Source: Campylobacter suis
GTDB taxonomy: Bacteria; Campylobacterota; Campylobacteria; Campylobacterales; Campylobacteraceae
Assembly (NCBI RefSeq): GCF_905120475.1
Contig: NZ_CAJHOE010000001.1
Span: 558,001-622,000, forward strand
Reading direction: 5' to 3'
Length of the DNA: 64,000 nucleotides
Shown: piece after piece, positions 43,788 through 50,628 of the stretch
How positions within the stretch are numbered: the stretch's first letter is position 1
Layout of the letters: each line of letters starts with the position of its first letter
Notes under the pieces: generated by a model
The model's database searches: none
What the model was told of the DNA's origin: nothing
The model's input: the letters and a program-made list of their open reading frames with translations, nothing else
Translations under genes and position numbers: made by a program

Positions 43788-44522
43788 ATGAAAGAAGTTG
43801 CGATAGAGCATATGAATAAGGATCATGCCGACATAGTTAAGGCATTTGCACAAAAACTAGGTGGCATAAAAGAGTATGAGGGCGCAAAGATAGCCGACAT
43901 AAATGAAGATGGCATGCAGATAGTAAGTGGCAATGAAAGTGCTTTTGTGCCGTTTTTAAGCAAGGCAAAGGATGGAAATTTTAAAGATGTCATCATCGAG
44001 CTTTACTCAAGTATCAAAAAAAATAGCATTCAAAATACCACACAAGAGGGGCTTATAAGCTTTGTCGATGGCTTTAAAACAGTTATCATCTCAAGCCAAA
44101 AAGATGGCAAAAGCGTGAGTTCGTATGCGCCTTTTGTTAAGGTTGAAAATGAAATTTATATCACACTTTCATCTGTGGCTGAGCATTATCACGCTATAAA
44201 GCAAAATCCAGACAAAATTTCAGTTATGTTTTTGCAAGATGAGGCAGAGGCAAAAAGCGCTTTTGCAAGGGTTAGGGTGAGTTTTGAGGCGGCGGCTAGT
44301 TTTATGAGCGATGAAGATAGGGAGAGAATTTTTGATAAATTTGAAGAGAAATTTTCTGATGATCCATCTTTAAAATTTATCCGTGCGATGAAAGACTTTT
44401 ATGTTGTTAAAATTTCACTTGGCAAGGGTCGCTATGTAAAAGGTTTTGGTGCGGCTTTTGATACGCAGGGGTTTGAGATTTTAAATGGTGCAAGGGTTAG
44501 CAATCCACATACAAAAAAGTAA
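43788..44522 (+). CDS. hugZ: Haem oxygenase-like protein HugZ/HutZ
   Basis: The 244-residue protein starts at ATG 43788 after AAAGGA. It has an N-terminal DUF2470 domain (1-80) followed by a split-barrel flavin-reductase-like fold (SYAPFVKVENEIYITLSSVAEHYHAI, then ARVRVSFEAAASF), GRYVKGFGAAFD near 220 and a final PHTKK, the HugZ tail region with the haem His. It degrades haem with O2 to free iron. Together with HutX it forms the O2-dependent branch of haem use. Confidence 0.88.
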   Translation: MKEVAIEHMNKDHADIVKAFAQKLGGIKEYEGAKIADINEDGMQIVSGNESAFVPFLSKAKDGNFKDVIIELYSSIKKNSIQNTTQEGLISFVDGFKTVIISSQKDGKSVSSYAPFVKVENEIYITLSSVAEHYHAIKQNPDKISVMFLQDEAEAKSAFARVRVSFEAAASFMSDEDRERIFDKFEEKFSDDPSLKFIRAMKDFYVVKISLGKGRYVKGFGAAFDTQGFEILNGARVSNPHTKK

Positions 44523-44526
44523 ATAA

Positions 44527-44543
44527 TGGGGCAAAAAGCCCCG
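44527..44543. terminator. Bidirectional terminator between hugZ and the haem receptor
   Basis: GGGGC-AAAAA-GCCCC forms a tight stem between the two convergent stops. T-runs are weak, so efficiency is uncertain. Confidence 0.6.
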
Positions 44544-44547
44544 AAAT

Positions 44548-47500
44548 TTAGAATGTCATTTCAAATGTTAGTTTGAAATTTCTACCAGGCGAGTAGAAGC
44601 GGTTTATGCCAAGTCCTGTTTCTTGATCTATCATGTTGCTTGTGCCAAAAGGACGGATTGAGCGAGCATTTTCCCAAGTTAAGTATTTTTTATCACTCAT
44701 ATTATAAACACCTGCTCTAAAGGTTAAATTTTTAATCGGCTGATAAAATGCTATTAGATCTAAAGTCGTATAGCTAGTGCTCATCCATTTTAGATTATGA
44801 TCATCTTTTGTTTTTCCTTCATCTTCCCAGTATATATTGTATGTATCGGCTGGATTTTTTGCTTTAACTTTTGTTACATAAAAATCGGCTCCAAATTTTT
44901 TACTAGGCGCAATATATCCAACAGAAAATATATCCGTTTTTGGTTGAATGGCATTCATAGGAACCCACATGTCGTATTTGTCAACAAACATTTTGCCCTT
45001 TTGTCTAGTTAGTTTATAGTCAAGACTAAAGCCTGATAAGCTTTCATGAATTTGAGCCAAATCCAGCTTAGAGCTAATCTCCAAACCAGTTACCTTTGCT
45101 TTTGAATAATTTATATTTTGGTATTTGATAAATCTTCTATTTTCAGTACCAACCTTTTCTTCTATATATCCGTTGCGTGCCAAATCTATAAAATTCTCAT
45201 AATCCGTTCTAAAAAGATCTATCGTTAAAAAGCTTGCTTCATTATAAAAAGTAAAGGCTACTTCTTTTGTTTTTGCCATCTCAGCTTCTAGGTTTGTATT
45301 TGGAAGTATCGTAAAATCTGGATGTTTGAAAGTAAAGTAAAGCTCATCAGAAGTAGGAGCTCTAAAGCCTCTTGCGTATTTTGCTTGAATTCTTAAATAA
45401 TCAAGTGGATCAACTGTCGTGCTTATGGCAAATGATGACTCTTGATACTCTTTTGATTGTGATATGTAGGATATGTTTTTAGCTGCGTTATCTTTATTTA
45501 CGGCATCAACCCTAGCTTGTTCATCTTCGTATGCTTTTCTTGCAATAAGATAGTCTGTGTAGTTAGCATAATCAGACCAGTCTGGAACCTGAAGCTTGTT
45601 TGTTTCAAGCGGCACAAAAAGCCCTTTTACTATATCATCTGATATTTTTGGCGTTACGCCTGGTTTGTATGTTGGATTATGTTTTATTTTATCATACCTA
45701 TAACCAAGTCCGAATGCTAAAATTTCATTTACTTTTATATCATCACTAAGATATAAAGCCCCGGTTTTGGTTTCAACTGGGATAAGAAAACTTGTTTTTT
45801 CATCCTCATGACCGCATAGATTAGAAAAGCTACTGCCACTTATGGGTTTGCATATATCCGCTTGATTGTCTTTGTTTGTGCCTACAAAGTATCTATTCCA
45901 CCATTGTTTATTGTGTCCTTTATAGCCTTGGCGATTTACCATACTTTTGTCTGTTATACTATAAACTCCTCCATAGCTTAGTGTATGTTCTATATCTTTT
46001 GTGTAAAATTCTTTACTTAGGTCTAAATTTACTTGCTTTGTGTCGGTGTTTAAATCCCTATCTTTCCAGTTATTATCGACAAATCCATTGCTATTTGGTA
46101 AAACTACATAATCATATCCATCGGTTGTGTTTAGTTTTGCAAATTTTGATGAAGTTTTTTCAAGGTTAAAATTTTTATACTTATAAGATTTACTTCCTGA
46201 GCTATCAATTTTTGAAGTCATAAGAGTTAGTGGCTTTGAACAATCATGCTCATCACAATTTACATATATATTTGATGTGCTGTATTCTCTGCTATCGGTA
46301 AGTTCTTTGCCTTTACTATCGGTTAAGATATCTGAATTTTGCTGGGTTAAGATTATGCCATATCCAGCCTCTTGGTCTGAAAGAACATCATCTATATAAT
46401 TTATCTTCCACTTCATAGCCTCAAGTTCTTCTCTTGTATAAAATTTCCCACCATAATCCACTGGTTCATAATCAGTCACAATAGTATCGTTAGTGACTTT
46501 TAAATCATTTCCGTATTTATCAACGAGTTTTGAATTTTTAATTTCAATGCCATCAGGATTTGCTATCTCTTCACACTTATCTCCGCCATCGCAATACTCT
46601 TCTGTTTTTGCTTTTAGCTTTATGTTTTGTTTATTGTAACTTATCTTTAAGCTATCCCAAAGAGGTGTTTCATCATAGTTTTCATAAACAAACGATATAT
46701 TTTTTCTAGTGCTTTTATCGTGTGTATGCCTGTATTCATGCTCTCTGTCTTCGTTGCCCCAGTTTCCTCCAGTTATGTTTGTGTGTGTTAGAGGGCTTAG
46801 GTTATAAGACCAGTCGGTTCCTTTGGAGCTAACCTCGCTTTTGTCATAACCGATACTTAAACGATTTGTTTCGTTAAATTGAACTCCAAATTTTAAAAGA
46901 GTGCTTTCTTTTTTGATATTATATGGGTCTGCTTTTTCGCGCGTCTTTCTTCTTGCATTATCATCATATGTTTTATATCCATAGTTTTCTATCTCATGCC
47001 CATCTCTATCGGTTCTAATAGCTAAAATATCAAACCACTTAAATTTAGCTGCCAAAGTATGTGAAAACATATTTTCATTATTCATTGTTTGATTGCCAAA
47101 TTTAAATCCATAATGCCAGTTTTTATCTATCAAATAATCCCTTGCATCCTTTGTCTCAAACATAACAGACCCACCCAAGGCACCGCTACCAGCCTTGATA
47201 CTATCCGCACCTTTTGTTATATTTGCTTGCTTTATATTTTCTATTTCTACGCCATTTCTTGTGTTGTTAAAATTTCCATATCCCTCAAAAAGGTCTTTAA
47301 AACCTTGAGAATTTATACTTTCAGCTTGTTGTAACCCATCTATTTGTATCGCAACTCTATTTTCATCAACTCCGCGTATTGAGTATCCAGAAGCGCCAAA
47401 TCTGCCGCTCTCAACGACTGAAATTCCAGTCTCATACTTTACAAGATCACGAGTATCTGAGACTTGCTGTTTTTCTAAATCTTTTGTGGTCTTTTTTATC

Positions 47501-47622
47501 TCACTTACTTTGCGCTCTTTTACATCCTGCTCACTCTTTTCAATGACTTCGATACTATCTAGCGAAACATCATTGTCGGCTGCAAAAGTTGTGATGGCGC
47601 TTGCTGCAAATATACAAAGCAT
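44548..47622 (-). CDS. TonB-dependent haem/haemoglobin receptor (HgbA/HxuC-like)
   Basis: The 1024-residue reading from ATG 47622 has a clear plug domain: DTRDLVKYETGISVVESGRFG then YSIRGVDENRVAIQIDGLQQ and ITKGADSIKAGSGALGGSV, the pattern of haemoglobin/transferrin-type receptors. The barrel follows, with FRAPTSDELYF (near 760) and a C-terminal YSPGRNFKLTFEMTF ending in Phe. It is longer than usual, with Cys-containing loops (residues 340-480). ATG 47622 has no SD and sits inside the signal peptide; the frame continues upstream with KKRQAIYSKANKKV, see the separate entry. Takes up haem for HugZ and the radical-SAM enzyme. Confidence 0.85.
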   Translation of the reverse strand: MLCIFAASAITTFAADNDVSLDSIEVIEKSEQDVKERKVSEIKKTTKDLEKQQVSDTRDLVKYETGISVVESGRFGASGYSIRGVDENRVAIQIDGLQQAESINSQGFKDLFEGYGNFNNTRNGVEIENIKQANITKGADSIKAGSGALGGSVMFETKDARDYLIDKNWHYGFKFGNQTMNNENMFSHTLAAKFKWFDILAIRTDRDGHEIENYGYKTYDDNARRKTREKADPYNIKKESTLLKFGVQFNETNRLSIGYDKSEVSSKGTDWSYNLSPLTHTNITGGNWGNEDREHEYRHTHDKSTRKNISFVYENYDETPLWDSLKISYNKQNIKLKAKTEEYCDGGDKCEEIANPDGIEIKNSKLVDKYGNDLKVTNDTIVTDYEPVDYGGKFYTREELEAMKWKINYIDDVLSDQEAGYGIILTQQNSDILTDSKGKELTDSREYSTSNIYVNCDEHDCSKPLTLMTSKIDSSGSKSYKYKNFNLEKTSSKFAKLNTTDGYDYVVLPNSNGFVDNNWKDRDLNTDTKQVNLDLSKEFYTKDIEHTLSYGGVYSITDKSMVNRQGYKGHNKQWWNRYFVGTNKDNQADICKPISGSSFSNLCGHEDEKTSFLIPVETKTGALYLSDDIKVNEILAFGLGYRYDKIKHNPTYKPGVTPKISDDIVKGLFVPLETNKLQVPDWSDYANYTDYLIARKAYEDEQARVDAVNKDNAAKNISYISQSKEYQESSFAISTTVDPLDYLRIQAKYARGFRAPTSDELYFTFKHPDFTILPNTNLEAEMAKTKEVAFTFYNEASFLTIDLFRTDYENFIDLARNGYIEEKVGTENRRFIKYQNINYSKAKVTGLEISSKLDLAQIHESLSGFSLDYKLTRQKGKMFVDKYDMWVPMNAIQPKTDIFSVGYIAPSKKFGADFYVTKVKAKNPADTYNIYWEDEGKTKDDHNLKWMSTSYTTLDLIAFYQPIKNLTFRAGVYNMSDKKYLTWENARSIRPFGTSNMIDQETGLGINRFYSPGRNFKLTFEMTF

Positions 47623-47675
47623 GACTTTTTTGTTGGCTTTGCTATAAATGGCTTGCCGTTTTTTATATCCGACAT
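47623..47675 (-). other. Out-of-frame start and A6 tract in front of the haem receptor
   Basis: ATG 47675 has a strong SD (TAGGAG, five bases away) but is out of frame with the receptor and hits no receptor-like sequence. One extra A in the A6 tract (T6 at 47659-47664 on the plus strand) would give MSDIKKRQAIYSKANKKVM, a complete positively charged signal start running into the receptor. So the gene is off, phase-variable, slippage-expressed or mis-sequenced here. Confidence 0.6.
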
Positions 47676-47803
47676 TAAAACTCCTAATTATATGATATTT
47701 ATTTTCATTTTTTAAATCTGTATTTTATAAAAAATATTTTTAAAATTTAATAAAAATTTACAAAATATTTTTATTCATTAAGCTTGTATTTTAAAAAAAT
47801 TTT

Positions 47804-47822
47804 GATAAACTTACGCATTATC
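47804..47822. promoter_or_regulatory. Fur-box-like dyad between haem receptor and haem-degradation genes
   Basis: The 19-base site GATAA-ACTTACGCA-TTATC matches the classical Fur consensus at 14 of 19 positions by eye and extends to TTGATAA/TTATCAA (47802-47824). It lies just before the SD of the plus-strand operon. Confidence 0.55.
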
Positions 47823-47844
47823 AAACGGAGGAGGAGGAACTAAA

Positions 47845-47880
47845 ATGAAAGGCATAAAAACATGTTTTCTAAACGGATAA
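47845..47880 (+). CDS. Ten-to-eleven-codon leader ORF with very strong SD
   Basis: CGGAGGAGGAGGA precedes ATG 47845, which opens MKGIKTCFLNG and stops at 47878-47880. The ATG of the radical-SAM gene (47862) lies inside it in another frame. One extra A in the A5 run 47856-47860 would fuse the two frames. Either a real leader peptide coupling translation or a frameshifted N-terminus. Confidence 0.35.
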   Translation: MKGIKTCFLNG

Positions 47881-49082
47881 AAGGTCACCATAGTGGTCAT
47901 CCCAAGCGTGCAAAGATGGCAAAACAAAAGGATTTGTTTGAGTTTTTAGACACGCAAACTCCTACCCACAAAGATGGCGCGATATATTTTCATGTGCCAT
48001 TTTGCGACAATATCTGCTCATTTTGCTCGATGAACCGCACAAAGCTTGATGATGAGCTTGATGAATACACCGAGTTTTTGCTTGCAGAGATAAAAAGATA
48101 TAGTGAGTTTAACTATATAAAGCAAAAAGAGTTTAGTTCTATTTACTTTGGCGGAGGTACGCCAACTACGCTAAAAGAAAAACATCTTGAACGCGTGATA
48201 ACGGCGATAAAAGAGGGTTTTGTTCTTTCAAAAGATGTCGAGTTTAGCTTTGAAAGCACACTACATAATCTAAATTTATCCAAGCTTCGCCTAATGCAAG
48301 AACTTGGCGTAAATCGATACAGCATAGGTATACAAACATTTAGCGAAGCTGGCAGAAAGCTACTAAACCGTGCTCATAGCCAAGCCTCAGCGATAGAGCA
48401 TTTGGCGAAGTTAAGGGCAGAATTTGATGGTATGCTTTGTGCAGATATCATCTATAACTATCCAAAACAAAGTGATGATGAGTTAAAATTTGATGCTGCA
48501 ACGCTAAAACAAATAGGCGTTGATAGCGTGAGTTTTTACTCGCTTCAGTTTTTAGATGGTTCTGAGTTTAGCAAGAATCACGATACGAGTTATTATGAGC
48601 TTGAACGAGATAAAAAGTTGCACCATTTGTTTGTCAATGAAATGCTTGATGGCTCGCACGAAATGCTTGAACTAACTAAAATTTCAAAAATAGGGCGCGA
48701 TGTTTATAGGTATATCCGCCTTTCTCATGCTGGTGCAGACATTTTGCCGCTTGGCATAGGCTCTGGTGGAAAGGTCGGGGATTTTGGTATATTTAATATG
48801 AAAAAAGGCGTGCAGATGCTTGGAATTTTACCGCCAAGCGAGCAAAACTATAAGAAATTTATAGCATTTTTTCAGTATCATGTACTAAAATTTAATGACA
48901 TAAAGTCTTTTATAGGTGATGAGTGTTTTTCTGAACTTTTGCAGACATTTAAGCAATGGCAAGACTGGGGATTGTTAAATTTAAACGAAAGTGGCTATGA
49001 GCTTACTTTGGATGGAATTTTTTGGGGAAATACAATGGCTGATGAGATAACAAAAATAACACAAAAGGAATTTGACAGATGA
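47862..49082 (+). CDS. Radical-SAM haem-degrading enzyme (HutW/ChuW/HmuW-like)
   Basis: The 406-residue HemN-family protein has the radical-SAM triad CDNICSFC near residue 50 preceded by IYFHVPF, the GGGTPTTL SAM motif, NRYSIGIQTF and a C-terminal HemN-like domain. Its place beside a haem receptor and a flavodoxin, and absence of the usual coproporphyrinogen-oxidase context, points to anaerobic haem ring opening (ChuW/HmuW, anaerobilin synthase) rather than haem synthesis. ATG 47862 has no SD of its own; see the leader ORF. It overlaps the flavodoxin start by four bases. Confidence 0.75.
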   Translation: MFSKRIKGHHSGHPKRAKMAKQKDLFEFLDTQTPTHKDGAIYFHVPFCDNICSFCSMNRTKLDDELDEYTEFLLAEIKRYSEFNYIKQKEFSSIYFGGGTPTTLKEKHLERVITAIKEGFVLSKDVEFSFESTLHNLNLSKLRLMQELGVNRYSIGIQTFSEAGRKLLNRAHSQASAIEHLAKLRAEFDGMLCADIIYNYPKQSDDELKFDAATLKQIGVDSVSFYSLQFLDGSEFSKNHDTSYYELERDKKLHHLFVNEMLDGSHEMLELTKISKIGRDVYRYIRLSHAGADILPLGIGSGGKVGDFGIFNMKKGVQMLGILPPSEQNYKKFIAFFQYHVLKFNDIKSFIGDECFSELLQTFKQWQDWGLLNLNESGYELTLDGIFWGNTMADEITKITQKEFDR

Positions 49083-49591
49083 AAAAGATCGTGATTTACT
49101 CTTCTCAAACGGGAAATACCAAAAAGGTTGGCGAGGCGATAGCTGATGAGCTTGGTTGTGAAGCGGTTAGCTTTGAGAGTCAAAAGGCACAAAATTTAAG
49201 CGAATTTGATTTTATAGCCGTGGGGTATTATATCGATAAAGGCGGTCCTGATAGCAAATTTAAAAGATTTATAAAAGAAAATATCAAAGATAAAAGAGTA
49301 GGGCTTTTTATAACTCTTGGTGCTGAGCCAGATGGCGAACATGGCGCTCATATGCTAAATGGAGGCAAGGTTTTGCTTGAAGAAAATGGTTGCGAGGTTT
49401 TGCGAGAGTTTATATGTCAAGGAGCCATATCTGATGAAGTTATGCAGCAAATGAGAGAGATGGTGGAAAAGATGGGTGATAAGGCTATGCATCAGATAAC
49501 GCCTGAGCGTTTGGCAAGATGGGAGGCTGCAAAGTCGCACCCAGATGAAAATGACTTAGCAAATGCAAGAAAAGCTTTTGCTGGAATTTAA
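49079..49591 (+). CDS. Flavodoxin-family protein, partner of the radical-SAM haem enzyme
   Basis: The 170-residue protein has the FMN phosphate loop YSSQTGNTKKVGEAIADEL at residues 6-25, then FIAVGYYIDKGGPDSKFKRFI and a later GAEPDGEHGAHM. Its ATG overlaps the stop of the radical-SAM gene (ATGA). A flavodoxin gene beside a HmuW-type enzyme is known in Fusobacterium (HmuF), where it donates electrons for ring opening or reduces the product. The function here is inferred from that pairing. Confidence 0.75.
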   Translation: MKKIVIYSSQTGNTKKVGEAIADELGCEAVSFESQKAQNLSEFDFIAVGYYIDKGGPDSKFKRFIKENIKDKRVGLFITLGAEPDGEHGAHMLNGGKVLLEENGCEVLREFICQGAISDEVMQQMREMVEKMGDKAMHQITPERLARWEAAKSHPDENDLANARKAFAGI

Positions 49592-49650
49592 ATGAAAGCT
49601 AGATAAAATACATAAAATTTTATGTATTTTTAAATTTGGTTTTTTTGTAA

Positions 49651-49669
49651 AAGCCCCAAAATGGGGCTT
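49651..49669. terminator. Hairpin between flavodoxin and tpx
   Basis: AAGCCCCA and TGGGGCTT pair over three bases. On the minus strand TTTTAC follows, so it may end tpx; on the plus strand it may end the haem operon. Confidence 0.65.
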
Positions 49670-49704
49670 GAAGTTTGTTTGCACCGCAAACCTAAATTTT
49701 AGTG

Positions 49705-50232
49705 TCAGCTACCGCAGCATGTTGTGCTGGCTTCGTTTGCCGCACTTAGAGCAGCCTCATAGTTTGGCTCATCTGTTATCTCATCACAAATTTCCTTGTA
49801 AATGATGACCCCATTTGCATCTATAACGAAAATTGCACGGCATGTAAGCCCAGCAAGTGCGCCATCTGCTAATAAAACGCCATATGCGTTAGCAAATTCC
49901 TTAGCCCTAAAGTCGCTACCTGTTTTTAGGTTTTTAATGCCCTCGGTTGTGCAAAATCTCCCCATAGCAAAAGGCAGATCCATTGAAACTACGACCACTT
50001 CAGTATTTGCAAGTGCTGCAGCATGCTCGTTAAATTTCCTAGCCTCACTAGCGCAAACACCAGTATCAAGCGATGGAACCACGACCACAACTTGCACTTT
50101 ACCTTGTTGTCCGCCGATTTGAATATCCGAAAGGTCTTGTGCCACAACATTTACAACAGGAGCACTTTGACCCTTGCTAAGGGCATTGCCAGTTAGAGTG
50201 ACTGGCGAGCCTTTAAAATTTACAGATGCCAT
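49705..50232 (-). CDS. tpx: Thiol peroxidase Tpx
   Basis: The 175-residue atypical 2-Cys peroxiredoxin has the peroxidatic Cys in PSLDTGVCASEARKFNEHA (near 60), the resolving Cys in GRFCTTEGIKN (near 94) and the conserved LAGLTCRAIFVID. It reduces hydrogen and lipid peroxides in the cytoplasm using thioredoxin. The C-terminus carries an extra TTCCGS tail with vicinal Cys, which is not part of the catalytic pair. SD AAAGGAT precedes ATG 50232. Confidence 0.92.
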   Translation of the reverse strand: MASVNFKGSPVTLTGNALSKGQSAPVVNVVAQDLSDIQIGGQQGKVQVVVVVPSLDTGVCASEARKFNEHAAALANTEVVVVSMDLPFAMGRFCTTEGIKNLKTGSDFRAKEFANAYGVLLADGALAGLTCRAIFVIDANGVIIYKEICDEITDEPNYEAALSAANEASTTCCGS

Positions 50233-50628
50233 TTTTATCCTTTATTTGAAGTAAAATGTGATTATATTTAAAAAGGATAAACGAACTCTTAATTGTATAA
50301 AATTTTATAGAAAAATAAAATTTTTTGGCTATTTTATTAATAAAAATATATAGTTTATATATTTTAGCAAATAAGCTACTTTTAATTAAAATAAATTTAT
50401 TTAAAATATAAAATCAATAGTTATAATATAATGTAAATTTATCGTTATGCTTTATTTTAGCTATTTTAGATAAAATTTTTTACTTTTTTATGTATTTATA
50501 TAAAAATATACTTATATTATAAAAATAGTTTAAATATTTAATATATTTTATTTTTTATTAAGTTTTATTATGCAAAAATTGCAGAGTAATAAATATGCAA
50601 AGTTTGCATAAATTAAGAAGGAGAAAAA
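50233..50628. promoter_or_regulatory. AT-rich promoter region of the second formate dehydrogenase, with two palindromes
   Basis: About 395 bases with no convincing gene. Near the right end lie TGCAA-AAA-TTGCA (50571-50583) and TATGCAAA-G-TTTGCATA (50594-50610), two related dyads 10 bases apart and directly before the SD AAGGAG (50618-50623). They look like operator sites; the binder is unknown. Confidence 0.5.

Noticed and set aside
47862-49082. HemN coproporphyrinogen oxidase for haem synthesis
   Set aside because: The neighbours are a haem receptor, a Fur-like box and a flavodoxin, which fit haem degradation better; not fully excluded.
50233-50628. Small gene or RNA in the AT-rich gap before the second formate dehydrogenase
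   Set aside because: No ORF with SD and no conserved RNA structure recognised; only promoter-like sequence and dyads.
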